42,119 bases of DNA from CAYRAV01 sp964422365 (GTDB lineage Bacteria > Bacillota > Clostridia > Lachnospirales > Lachnospiraceae): positions 1 through 42,119 of the forward strand of contig CAYRAV010000026.1 in NCBI GenBank assembly GCA_964422365.1. The letters run 5' to 3'. Below are positions 1-7,179 of this stretch, one piece after another (within the stretch, counting starts at the first letter, position 1; every line of letters begins with the position of its first letter). A model generated the notes under the pieces. It ran no database searches and had not been told where the DNA came from. It was given only the letters and a program-made list of their open reading frames with translations. The translations under genes were made by a program, and so were the position numbers.

Positions 1-134
1 ACTATAACAAAATTTTTTGCTGTTTTAAAGATATAAAATCGTGCGTTTACCGTGTATCAATCCTATAATCAAATATTTCAGATAAAGAAGAACTTTTTGA
101 TTAACTAACCTTGCGTTATCAAGGAAACGTATTA

Positions 135-371
135 TCATAGTTCTAATGAATCTTCCGCATTTAACCATATCTGCATACAGCCATCAAGATATAACCTTGC
201 ATATTCGAGTGGTTTATCTATTGCTAAAGCATTTAAAGCACATTCAGAGCATGGTGTTGTTTTCAATCCTTCTTCCGCTTTTCCGCAGTCTATCCTCAAA
301 AAGTAGCCAGCATAAGTATATATGTCAATACTGTTAGCATTGGTATTGTATGTTGCATAAATAATATTCAT
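135..371 (-). CDS. Small conserved protein, DUF6061-like
   Basis: A 78-residue protein of unknown function. The ATG is preceded by GAGGAC eight bases upstream. The sequence (YATYNTNAN..DIYTYAGYFL..IDC.KAEEGLKTTP) resembles the small DUF6061-type proteins I associate with conjugative elements of gut Firmicutes; that assignment is from memory. It has three cysteines, two of them in the CSECAL stretch, and no membrane segment. It stands alone: nothing else is coded within 300 bases on this strand, so it may be a leftover of element cargo. Confidence 0.6.
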   Translation of the reverse strand: MNIIYATYNTNANSIDIYTYAGYFLRIDCGKAEEGLKTTPCSECALNALAIDKPLEYARLYLDGCMQIWLNAEDSLEL

Positions 372-670
372 TTTTATCTGTCCTCTTTCTTTAAAAATAT
401 TGAAAGCATTTCAATCAGTTCACCATACCTGTTCATTTTGTGTTATAATGCTTTATATGATTTTGTTTCCCTCATTTTTTCCCTTATCAGGGTTCGTAAT
501 GACCTGTGGGAAGATATAATACAAGGGAAACTTTAAGGGAAAGCTCACCTGCGATAAACTTAGTGTTTTCAAGGGTTGGCGTAGATTTTAATAACAAAAT
601 ATAACAGCTAATATTTCCCTTAAAAATCTTCAAATCACAATCTGAATTGTAAAAAATTGCGGAATGAAAA
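372..670. other. Intergenic stretch without a recognisable gene
   Basis: About 300 AT-rich bases between the DUF6061-like gene and the KTR gene. I see no convincing open frame, promoter pair or repeat. Confidence 0.5.
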
Positions 671-672
671 AC

Positions 673-721
673 AGAGCCGACGAGCTGTGAGGTATTATTA
701 TCTCATAAGTTCATCGGCTCT
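673..721 (-). terminator. Terminator hairpin at the end of the cargo operon
   Basis: The arms AGAGCCGA (673-680) and TCGGCTCT (714-721) pair perfectly, and on the minus strand they are followed by GTTTTTC. The hairpin overlaps the last codons of the KTR gene. A similar structure with the same gene end recurs near 25.1 kb. Confidence 0.6.
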
Positions 722-899
722 GCGTCTTTGCGTCTGGCTCTCTGATGACGGTTATTTTTAAATTGCTTACTTCAATCAATGTTTCCTGCTTACACTTCGG
801 ACAGTAAAGGGGATAGTTCTTCAAAACCGTATCTTTCCTTAATCTGTCACGGGTTTTATTGCCACAAACAGGACAGTATATCCATTCTGTTTTCTTCAT
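711..899 (-). CDS. Cysteine-rich KTR-domain protein
   Basis: A 62-residue zinc-ribbon-like protein. It has two CxxC knuckles, YCPVCGNKTRDR near residues 8-19 and YCPKCKQ near residues 32-38, and the NKTR motif that gives the cysteine-rich KTR family its name. Four cysteines in this spacing suggest one bound zinc and perhaps nucleic-acid binding; the role of the family is not known to me. Such genes usually sit at the ends of cargo in conjugative transposons. It lies last after the acetyltransferase and methyltransferase genes. Degenerate copies occur at 25129-25168 and 35090-35230. Confidence 0.8.
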   Translation of the reverse strand: MKKTEWIYCPVCGNKTRDRLRKDTVLKNYPLYCPKCKQETLIEVSNLKITVIREPDAKTQSR

Positions 900-939
900 T
901 TTACTATTTCTATCTCCAATTTCTTTTATTGCTTTTCAT

Positions 940-1605
940 TCACTTAATCCCTAAGATTCCTACTTGCATATAAGAACACCAGAAAACTTCTACATTTTCA
1001 AATCCACACTCTTGTAATAAATGTATTTGCTCCGTGATAGTAATTGGAAAATACGCTGTATTATATCTTTGGATATGTTTTTCACATTCTTTTTCGTCTT
1101 TTCCGTTGTTATACTGATATATTTTCCAACGCTCTAAATACAAATTTTTCATCACATTATTATTAGGTGCAAAATTTTCTACTGTAAAAAGCAAACCATT
1201 CTTTTTCAAGGCATTATAACAATTTTTGATACTGGTGATTCTATCTTCATATCTAAGATAATGATTAAGTAAAATTGCCGTTATAACATCAAATTTTGAA
1301 TCATACTGTAAGCCTTGTATTGGGATTTCTAAAAACTCAACACTGGAAGAGCAGATACGCTCTTTCGCTATTCTTAACATTTGGGGCGAATTATCACAAC
1401 AAACTATATTCTTAACTTGATGATTCCCGACTGCTATGCTTGCCATCTTCCCTGTTCCGCAGCCTATGTCTAACCATGTGATTGGAGTTTGAAACACAGT
1501 CGTGACAATATCTGCTATTTGATTAAAATATTCTTCATAGTATGGCAAAGCAGCCGCTATACTCTTATCATAATCTTCTGGTAAAAATGCCTGCTTGTAA
1601 AACAT
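940..1605 (-). CDS. Class I SAM-dependent methyltransferase
   Basis: A 221-residue methyltransferase. Motif I is clear (WLDIGCGTGKMA, about residues 44-55), followed by an acidic strand end (NIVCCDNSPQML) and a post-motif ILLNHYLRYED, giving the Rossmann-like SAM pocket of the ubiE/tellurite-type family. The substrate cannot be told from sequence. It starts eight bases after the acetyltransferase stop, so the two are probably co-transcribed from the promoter at 2266-2294. It could be a small-molecule or antibiotic-modifying enzyme; a housekeeping role is less likely given the location. Confidence 0.8.
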   Translation of the reverse strand: MFYKQAFLPEDYDKSIAAALPYYEEYFNQIADIVTTVFQTPITWLDIGCGTGKMASIAVGNHQVKNIVCCDNSPQMLRIAKERICSSSVEFLEIPIQGLQYDSKFDVITAILLNHYLRYEDRITSIKNCYNALKKNGLLFTVENFAPNNNVMKNLYLERWKIYQYNNGKDEKECEKHIQRYNTAYFPITITEQIHLLQECGFENVEVFWCSYMQVGILGIK

Positions 1606-1613
1606 AGGAACAC

Positions 1614-2234
1614 CTACTCACAATCATTTAAATAATACTGTAACTTTTCAGCAAATTTTCCAATATGTACGCCGTCAACAAATGAATGATGCACCTGTAC
1701 GGAAAGCGGCATACATATCTTTCCATTTTTTTCGTAGAATTTTCCCCAATCGAATAAGGGCGTTGCATTATCTTTTTTCCCAGATTCTGTGTGGGAAATA
1801 TGAGTATATGACACCCACGGAAAAGATGAAAACTGATAAATATCATTTGCCATCGGTGCAGTAAAATACTCCGTCTGATTCTCCTCTGTTTTCTTTGCCA
1901 AAGCAACATAATCTTCTATTTTTTCCTGCATAGGAACATTCACCACCTTAAAAAGTTCTGTGTCCCTGTTAAGATATGTAAATGATGTATTGATAGTTTC
2001 AAAAATGGCGGGCTTACCCTCCACAAAACGACAGCGAAACGCTTCAATCTCATTTGCACATTTTGTTACCGCATAAACAAAAGAAAAGGTAAACGAATAA
2101 TTTCTTTTCTTTACATACGACAGAAAATTTGTTACATCCACGTCAAAAGTTACACAATACTGCGGCTGAACACTGTTTCTAAATACTTCATAGTGCATTG
2201 CTCTTTCCCATGTTGATACATCAATGAACTGCAT
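1614..2234 (-). CDS. Chloramphenicol acetyltransferase-like enzyme
   Basis: A 206-residue member of the CAT fold family, close to the usual 210-220. The catalytic signature HHxxxDG is present as VHHSFVDGVHIG, with His183 and Asp187 in the expected places near the C-terminus. The family transfers acetyl from acetyl-CoA to the 3-hydroxyl of chloramphenicol in the cytoplasm as trimers. The rest of the sequence (YSFTFSFVYAVTKCAN, FPWVSYTHI) also follows CAT. The start has TAAGGAGGA seven bases upstream. It is first in a two- or three-gene operon downstream of a GntR regulator. The sequence looks divergent, so resistance is inferred, not shown. Confidence 0.82.
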   Translation of the reverse strand: MQFIDVSTWERAMHYEVFRNSVQPQYCVTFDVDVTNFLSYVKKRNYSFTFSFVYAVTKCANEIEAFRCRFVEGKPAIFETINTSFTYLNRDTELFKVVNVPMQEKIEDYVALAKKTEENQTEYFTAPMANDIYQFSSFPWVSYTHISHTESGKKDNATPLFDWGKFYEKNGKICMPLSVQVHHSFVDGVHIGKFAEKLQYYLNDCE

Positions 2235-2265
2235 AAAACATCCTCCTTATACTGATTTTCTTTCT

Positions 2266-2310
2266 ATCATACTATATTAGTTGTATGATGTCAATACGTT
2301 GTACGATGTC
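2266..2310 (-). promoter_or_regulatory. Promoter and direct-repeat operator of the CAT operon
   Basis: On the minus strand, TTGACA (2294-2289), a 17-base spacer and TATGAT (2271-2266) form a near-consensus promoter. A 13-base direct repeat with one mismatch (plus strand GTTGTATGATGTC at 2280-2292, GTTGTACGATGTC at 2298-2310) covers the spacer and the -35 and lies just upstream of it. Repression by the adjacent GntR protein is an inference from position. Confidence 0.75.
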
Positions 2311-2356
2311 TTTTGTCAAAAAACGGCACTCGCTCTCACTTGCAAGTGCCAGACAA

Positions 2357-3028
2357 TCATTCAATATTCAATTCTTTTATAGCGTGCATAATATGAATCC
2401 TCATAGCGTTCTTGGCTCCTTCGGCGTTACGCTGCTCCAAAAATTCCATTATCATCCTATGGTCGCCTATCGTATCGTTAATTGCCTTTTCGCTTTGAAT
2501 TGACAACACTACTCCTTTTAAAATAGCCTGATATAATATAGGCATGAGTTTATTCATAAATTCATTATGGGTGGCTTGTGCAATCGCTTTATGAAAAGCA
2601 TGTTCGTCTTTGGTTCTGTCCTTTCCGCTTTTAATTTCATTTTCAATCCTTTTTCCATAATCAACTATCCGTTTTATTTCTGCATCCGTTCCCCTTATAG
2701 CAGCCAGATAAGCTGCTTCTGGTTCAAAAATCAGCCGCATTTCGTATAGGTCTTTTGCATTTACTTTGACAGAAGAAAGTTGTTCCAAATCCTGTGGCTG
2801 TTCCAGTGCTTTTTCAGTAACATAAGTTCCTTTGCCACGTCGGATTTCCAGTATATCATAAGCAACTAATATTCTTATTGCTTCTCGCAATGTTGTCCGA
2901 CTTACATTGAGTTCTTCCGATAATTCTAATTCATTTGGAAGTTTATCTCCAACAGAAAAACGCTTTTCTATGGTTATCATAGACAAAATATTATCAGCAA
3001 TGCTTTGGGAAAGCATTTTATTTTTCAT
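2357..3028 (-). CDS. GntR/FadR-family transcriptional regulator with FCD domain
   Basis: A 223-residue regulator. Residues 1-75 form the GntR winged helix (KLPNELELSEELNVSRTTLREAIRIL..RRGKGTYV), and about 95-215 form the all-helical FCD effector domain (MRLIFEPEAAYLAA, EHAFHKAIAQATHNEF, DHRMIMEFLEQ) with the histidines and acidic residues that often hold a metal and carboxylate ligand. It lies upstream of, and in line with, the CAT-like gene, separated by 122 bases holding that gene's promoter. It likely controls this operon. FadR-type regulators normally sense metabolites, so antibiotic sensing would be unusual. Confidence 0.85.
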   Translation of the reverse strand: MKNKMLSQSIADNILSMITIEKRFSVGDKLPNELELSEELNVSRTTLREAIRILVAYDILEIRRGKGTYVTEKALEQPQDLEQLSSVKVNAKDLYEMRLIFEPEAAYLAAIRGTDAEIKRIVDYGKRIENEIKSGKDRTKDEHAFHKAIAQATHNEFMNKLMPILYQAILKGVVLSIQSEKAINDTIGDHRMIMEFLEQRNAEGAKNAMRIHIMHAIKELNIE

Positions 3029-3236
3029 GGTTGTACCACCTTTTTCTTTTTCTGAATATTATACTATGTATCATCCATAACTTCAAATAGAATCATAGAC
3101 CATTTCTTGCTTCAAAAGTTTTCCATATGAATTCCCACAACATTCTGCAATAGCATCATCGCATCTTGATTCAAATTCTTACAGACAATCCTCCTTTCAA
3201 ATTTATGTCACTTTAGAAAAAGCTGCAAGTAAAATT

Positions 3237-3612
3237 TCAGAAAGGCAGCAGAACAAAGAAAAAGCACCTTAGAAAGATTGATTTCTTCGGCAACAGAAGT
3301 CTTTCCTTTATTGCTTCAACAGTATCAGTAAGACGCTCAATCAACTCTTCCTGAACATACGCAAATCTCGGATCCACCATTTCACCAATAATAACAATGC
3401 AAGTATCAAAGTCATGTTCAAAACACCTCATTGAATGAAACAGTTTCCGCATCAGTCAATGCATCTGGATTTAAAACTACTGCAACTGCTGGAATTGCAA
3501 TCAAATCAGTAAAGCAATCTGTTACATCCATTACTTTTTCATTAGGAAAAGCCTCAACTAAAATCTCATTCTGTCTTTCACTAAGTCTATAAATTAATAT
3601 CTTATTTTCCAT
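3237..3612 (-). pseudogene. Frameshifted hypothetical gene
   Basis: One gene of about 120 codons is split by an extra T in a TTTT run near 3424. The first part runs from MENKILIYRL to SFNEVF, where the frame hits TGA, and the next frame carries on smoothly with EHDFDTCIVIIGEMVDPRFAY. I do not recognise the family. GAGGTG lies six bases before the ATG at 3612, and the start region overlaps the stop region of the gene at 3618-4001, so the two were translated together. Error or programmed slippage at the T-run is an alternative to decay. Confidence 0.55.
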
Positions 3613-3617
3613 AGGCA

Positions 3618-4001
3618 TCACCTCTTTGGCGGATTCTGAAGCACAAAGTATGTCATACTTGCAATTTTCTTTCCGTCCTTTTCAAATCTGCCAAATCCCC
3701 ATGTCTTATCTTCTCTTTTCATAAGAAGATCAAAAACAATCAATCCAAAGAACATACCTGACTGAGTTTGATTCTGGACACAGGCTTCATAAATTGGCTG
3801 GAACACGGTACCTGTCCAATCATGTCCTGGCAACCATCCTGCAGTATTAATATCAGATTCATCAATCTTATCATTGAGTGCATCAGCTATAGACTGATAA
3901 TCTTCATCAGATAATTTTTTCATCCACTTATCAAAATCAGCTTTATGAGGAACGCTTGTAACATATTTTCCAGTATCAATCGAATATAACATACGCTTCA
4001 T
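3618..4001 (-). CDS. Hypothetical protein of mobile-element type
   Basis: A 127-residue soluble protein I cannot assign. It is rich in aromatic and acidic residues (GWLPGHDWTGTVFQPIYEAC, GMFFGLIVFDLLMKRED, TWGFGRFEKDGKK) and has no membrane segment or metal cluster. Its frame is intact. The order DUF1413 gene, small HTH-like remnant, this gene, frameshifted gene suggests one minus-strand operon of element backbone genes. Confidence 0.5.
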   Translation of the reverse strand: MKRMLYSIDTGKYVTSVPHKADFDKWMKKLSDEDYQSIADALNDKIDESDINTAGWLPGHDWTGTVFQPIYEACVQNQTQSGMFFGLIVFDLLMKREDKTWGFGRFEKDGKKIASMTYFVLQNPPKR

Positions 4002-4013
4002 CCTTCCTTAATC

Positions 4014-4183
4014 TTAATACATAATACTATGTGGCCTATTTGAGATAATAGACACTGTCCCATCAATGCACTTCAAAGTACTTAAATTTCCAGAAATACG
4101 TTGCTTTGTTGTCTTGTATGCCTTTGCAAATGTATCAATAACCTTGTATCTTGGTTACCATATCTTTCTACATACTTACGCAT
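4014..4183 (-). pseudogene. Remnant of a small HTH-like gene
   Basis: From ATG at 4183 the frame reads MRKYVERYGNQD, then a one-base shift near 4144 is needed to continue as VIDTFAKAYKTTKQRISGNL and ending NRPHSIMY at 4014. The AYKTTKQRISGNLSTL segment looks like a recognition-helix region. It lies 17 bases after the DUF1413 gene on the same strand. Called from the reading only. Confidence 0.4.
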
Positions 4184-4199
4184 GGCACGTCAAATTTGT

Positions 4200-4571
4200 T
4201 TATTCTTCATTTCCGGCTTCTTTCAAATAAGTATATACAGCTCTACGTTTGATGGTTTTATCCTTAACAAATCTGATTCCCAAATCCGGATTATCCGTAA
4301 TGTGAATATAGAAGTTCTTACCTAATACACCCGCATTTCCACGATCAATCTGGGACCATTCCTCATCACTGAAAACATCTGGTACCGTAAATTCTTTACC
4401 CTCGAAGCCTCCCGCTTGAATCCTTTTAATCACTTCGTCAACAGAAAAAATAGTAGTTTTGTTAAATAACTTATAACGAATGTACTCCTGAATACTCATT
4501 CTTTTTGTTGCGGCTGCTTCCTCTAATTTTTTGCTGTATTCATCGTTCAAATCAAATCTAAATGTTGGCAT
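4200..4571 (-). CDS. DUF1413-domain protein with N-terminal ribbon-helix-helix-like segment
   Basis: A 123-residue protein. The N-terminus (MPTFRFDLNDEYSKKLEEAAATKRMSI split here as MPTFRFDLND / YSKKLEEAAA) reads like a ribbon-helix-helix repressor strand and helices, and the C-terminal half has the DUF1413 pattern FTVPDVFSDEEWSQIDRG..LGKNFY. DUF1413 proteins are seen as antitoxin-like regulators near toxins and in plasmids. I chose ATG 4571 because AAAGGAG lies just upstream; the longer frame to 4676 would overlap the promoter at 4627-4655. Autoregulation is likely (see the adjacent inverted repeat). No toxin partner is recognised beside it. Confidence 0.7.
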   Translation of the reverse strand: MPTFRFDLNDEYSKKLEEAAATKRMSIQEYIRYKLFNKTTIFSVDEVIKRIQAGGFEGKEFTVPDVFSDEEWSQIDRGNAGVLGKNFYIHITDNPDLGIRFVKDKTIKRRAVYTYLKEAGNEE

Positions 4572-4610
4572 AAGCTTCACTCCTTTACTAATTGAAAAAT
4601 AACTTGCATC

Positions 4611-4655
4611 GTCTGCTGTCAATGTAATTATAACAACGTCAGCAGTCGACGTCAA
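4611..4655 (-). promoter_or_regulatory. Promoter with inverted-repeat operator for the DUF1413 gene
   Basis: On the minus strand, TTGACG (4655-4650), 17 bases, then TATAAT (4632-4627). Inverted CTGCTG / CAGCAG half-sites with further matching flanks (CGTC..GACG) bracket the -10 box. This is where a ribbon-helix-helix autorepressor would bind. Confidence 0.65.
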
Positions 4656-4854
4656 TATAAAAATGATATTCTTCAAAATTATTTTTCCTCACACCGGAAT
4701 TTTCTCTCCCGCTTCCACTTAGAAAGACAGGAGCAATGAACCGGACTCAAAAAAAGTTTTTTAAGAAATTTTCAAAAACCCCGGAAAAACATCTCGGCTC
4801 TGAACTTAGGAAGTTAGAAAGGCAAAAGCCAATCGGAAAGCGAGGTTGAAAGTA

Positions 4855-5022
4855 ATGGCTGCCACAAACGATCATGCTGGTCCTATTGATGCAGTTGATG
4901 AAGAGCTTATTGATACGCTCATCGCCATCAGCGTCGCAGCAAAGAGACTGGCAGCCAAACTAAGACAAAAACAAGAAAACACAAGTGAAAGTGAGGAACA
5001 CGAAAATGAGCAAGAAGCATGA
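4855..5022 (+). CDS. Short acidic hypothetical protein
   Basis: A 55-residue open frame, MAATNDHAGPIDAVDEELID... ending NEQEA. It has a helical middle (TLIAISVAAKRLAAKL) and an acidic, charged tail. The codon pattern reads as coding and it overlaps the next small gene by 17 bases, typical of tightly packed phage early genes. Function unknown. It opens the plus-strand replication module. Confidence 0.45.
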   Translation: MAATNDHAGPIDAVDEELIDTLIAISVAAKRLAAKLRQKQENTSESEEHENEQEA

Positions 5023-5176
5023 AGTAATTGAAGCAATTGATATTATTGTAACAAAGGGTGACAACTTCCTTACAAAGGCAAAGGATTTTATTTCCTGCGT
5101 AGAGATTCTGCTTGTAGCAGCTACAGGCCTTAAGGCAGTCCTTGAGAAGTATGACGGAGGTGAGAAGGATGAGTAA
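5006..5176 (+). CDS. Short hypothetical protein of phage type
   Basis: A 56-residue protein (MSKKHEVIEAIDIIVTKGDN..KAVLEKYDGGEKDE), translated from ATG 5006 with AGTGAGGA upstream. Predicted as largely helical with a hydrophobic patch (CVEILLVAATGL). It sits between the preceding tiny gene and the DUF2800 remnant, in the place where phages of this kind carry small unknown proteins. Confidence 0.5.
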   Translation: MSKKHEVIEAIDIIVTKGDNFLTKAKDFISCVEILLVAATGLKAVLEKYDGGEKDE

Positions 5177-5761
5177 GATGTCTAACTTGGAGCTGCACAA
5201 AAGAAGAACTTCTTCAATGGGCAGATGAAGTATTAGCTCCTACCACTGCTCTTGCTTATGAAGGCAAGGGTAATTTTAAGGCTGGTGAGCACTGTCAATT
5301 CTGCAAAGTAAAAGCAACCTGTCGTAAACGTGCTGAGTTTAATTTGGAATTAGTGCAGTATGACTTTGCAATGCCTGACCACATTAGATGAAATTGAAAT
5401 TGCAGCTATTCTTGAAAAGGTTGACCAGCTTATTGCCTGGGGAAATGATATCAAGGATTATGCACTGGTTCAGGCACAATCCGGGACTCACTTTGATGGT
5501 TGGAAAATTGTCGAAGGAAGGTCTAATCGAAAATTCACAGACGAAGCTGCAATTGCAGCCACTGTCACAGAAGCTGGTTTCGATCCATACGAAAAGAAGT
5601 TCCTTGGCATCACAGCTATGAGTAATCTTCTTGGAAAGAAACAGTTTGATGAGCTCTTGGGTGGGCTCGTATATAAACCACCCGGCAAACCAGCATTAGT
5701 ACCAGAAAGTGATAAACGCCCGGCTATGAATACAGCAACAGACGATTTTAAAGACAATTAA
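5169..5761 (+). pseudogene. DUF2800 phage protein, decayed (PD-(D/E)XK-like)
   Basis: Only the C-terminal part of a DUF2800 protein (normally about 370-400 residues) survives. One frame gives KEELLQWADEVLAP and the cysteine cluster HCQFCKVKATCRKRA, stopping after MPDHIR. The next frame continues LTTLDEIEIAAILEKVDQ... to FKDN. The N-terminal two thirds are missing, and the joint to the first codons (MSKMSNLELH) is out of frame. DUF2800 genes pair with DUF2815 in phage replication modules and resemble Cas4/RecB-type nucleases; loss of the core makes activity impossible. Confidence 0.75.
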
Positions 5762-5774
5762 GGAGGAAAATATT

Positions 5775-6110
5775 ATGTCTAAAGTTCAGAATCCAACAAA
5801 GGTAATCACAGGAGTAAACACAAGATGGAACTATGCAAATGTATGGGATCCTAAGTTAATCAACGGAGGTGCTCCTAAGTACAGCGTATCGTTAATCATT
5901 CCAAAGAGTGATACAGTAACTATTCACAAAATCAAAGCAGCCATTCAGGCAGCTTACGAAGAAGGTGAGTCAAAGCTTAAGGGTACTGCAAAGGTATGTC
6001 CTGCACTTGACGTTATCAAGAATCCGCTTCGTGATGGTGAGCCTCTTGGCGGCAAGTCTAGAGCAGAGGATGATTTCTCAACAGAGGAAGATGATGGCTT
6101 CTTAAGCTAA
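5775..6110 (+). CDS. DUF2815 protein with internal in-frame deletion
   Basis: A 111-residue protein with a good ribosome site (AAGGAGGAAA). The N-terminal half matches DUF2815, the single-strand DNA-binding-like protein of phage replication modules (KVITGVNTRWNYANVWDP, YSVSLIIPKSD). The tail (DGEPLGGKSRAEDDF..EEDDGFLS) is the acidic C-terminal tip of the same family. The full family is about 180-190 residues; roughly 75 central residues seem to have been removed in frame at RDGE (bases 6033-6041), where the family carries a second DGE just before PLGG. It may be expressed but should not fold normally. Confidence 0.7.
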   Translation: MSKVQNPTKVITGVNTRWNYANVWDPKLINGGAPKYSVSLIIPKSDTVTIHKIKAAIQAAYEEGESKLKGTAKVCPALDVIKNPLRDGEPLGGKSRAEDDFSTEEDDGFLS

Positions 6111-6185
6111 TCACATGTAACCCATTAACAATCCTGGCGGTGGGACTACCTGCCGCCTATCCTATGAAAGATAAGGTGACAATCT

Positions 6186-6383
6186 ATGACAATGGAAATG
6201 ATAAATCAATTAATCGACGCTTCTATCCGAGGCACACTTCTTGGAATCTCTCTATTCTTCTGGGGCTTTGGCCTTGTAGCAATATGGAAAAGGTTCTTCG
6301 GAGTAGTAAAAAGACTATTCTTCTGGCTCTTCCCTAACTTCCATAAGAAAAAAAATACTGCCAGTGACAACGACAATCAATAA
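6186..6383 (+). CDS. Small membrane protein
   Basis: A 65-residue protein with one hydrophobic span (GTLLGISLFFWGFGLVAIW) followed by basic and aromatic residues (KRFFGVVKRLFFWLF) and a polar tail. AAGGTG lies upstream. Likely a single-pass inner-membrane protein. No family recognised. It lies between DUF2815 and the polymerase remnant and overlaps the start of the latter. Confidence 0.45.
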   Translation: MTMEMINQLIDASIRGTLLGISLFFWGFGLVAIWKRFFGVVKRLFFWLFPNFHKKKNTASDNDNQ

Positions 6384-6985
6384 TAAATGGGCTTTTCATG
6401 CTTCCTTCGAAAGAATCTGTATTTCAAACTGGCTAAGAAAGCATTTACCCTTCCCGCTTCACAAGTTACAGCATACCAGAAGATACTGTTGGAAATTATC
6501 TAAATCCAGAATCATGGCGCTGCAGTATGGTATGGTCCGCTTATATGGAATTACCACTTAGTCTTGAAGGTGTCGGTGCTGTCCTTAAAGACCAGAAAAT
6601 GAAAGAAGGCAAAGACCTCATTCGATATTTCTACGTCCCTTGTAAGCCAACAAAACAAATGGTGGTAGAACCAGAAATCTTCCTGAACATGCACCTGAAA
6701 AATGGGCCGCGTTCAAATCCTACAATATGCGTGATGTCGAAGTTGAGCTTGCCATTAAAGAACGTGTCTCGCTAAATTTCCGGTTCCTGATTTTGTATGG
6801 GATGAATATCACTTAGACCAGGAAATCAACGACCGGGGTATTGGAATCGATATGGATGTTGTTACAAATGCTATTGCTTTTGATGAACGTTCTAAGGGTG
6901 AAATTGCAGCCACTTGTAGATGCCTGATATCTTATTAAGGGCCGATGGTTATACAACTCCCTGGTACAGAAAGGATGAACTTTAA
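6376..6985 (+). pseudogene. Phage family-A DNA polymerase, shattered
   Basis: Fragments in three frames together give the 3'-5' exonuclease region of a phage PolA: AFHASFERICISNWL (exo II-like), NPESWRCSMVWSAYM, LPLSLEGVGAVLKDQKMKEG, KWAAFKSYNMRDVEVELAI (exo III YxxxD-like), FPVPDFVWDEYHLDQEINDR. Straight after ERSKGEIAA comes the last piece of the enzyme, LLRADGYTTPWYRKDEL. The whole polymerase domain (palm, fingers, motifs A-C) is therefore deleted. At least two frameshifts occur within the exonuclease part. The same C-terminal tip recurs at 25168-25321. Confidence 0.8.
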
Positions 6986-6986
6986 A

Positions 6987-7010
6987 GGAGCAACGGTCAC
7001 CCGCTGCTCC
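6987..7010. terminator. Hairpin between polymerase and toxin remnant (copy A)
   Basis: GGAGCA / TGCTCC enclose CGG / CCG with a TCAC loop, followed by AATTATTT. It is placed to stop convergent transcription of the polymerase (+) and the toxin (-). An identical stem exists at 25329-25352. Confidence 0.6.
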
Positions 7011-7025
7011 AATTATTTAATCATT

Positions 7026-7086
7026 TTATGTATTACTATTCTGTGATAAAAGCTCTTTCTCTATTTTCAGGACATCTGGGAAAATC
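7026..7086 (-). pseudogene. C-terminal stub of a type III toxin gene (copy A)
   Basis: The minus strand reads PDVLKIEKELLSQNS and stops at 7026, the same ending as the intact CptN-like toxin at 25360-25851. Everything upstream in that gene, its repeats and its promoter is missing. The flanking sequence from about 7090 (AATTCAATGTCA) matches the DNA upstream of the intact promoter near 26062. So this is a clean excision of the TA cassette apart from the last codons. Confidence 0.75.
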
Positions 7087-7179
7087 AGAGAAATTCAATG
7101 TCAGTACTATTATATACACCTTTTTGCCACTTGATACACGCTCATCATAACACAATTATACAATTTTTCATAATATGAT

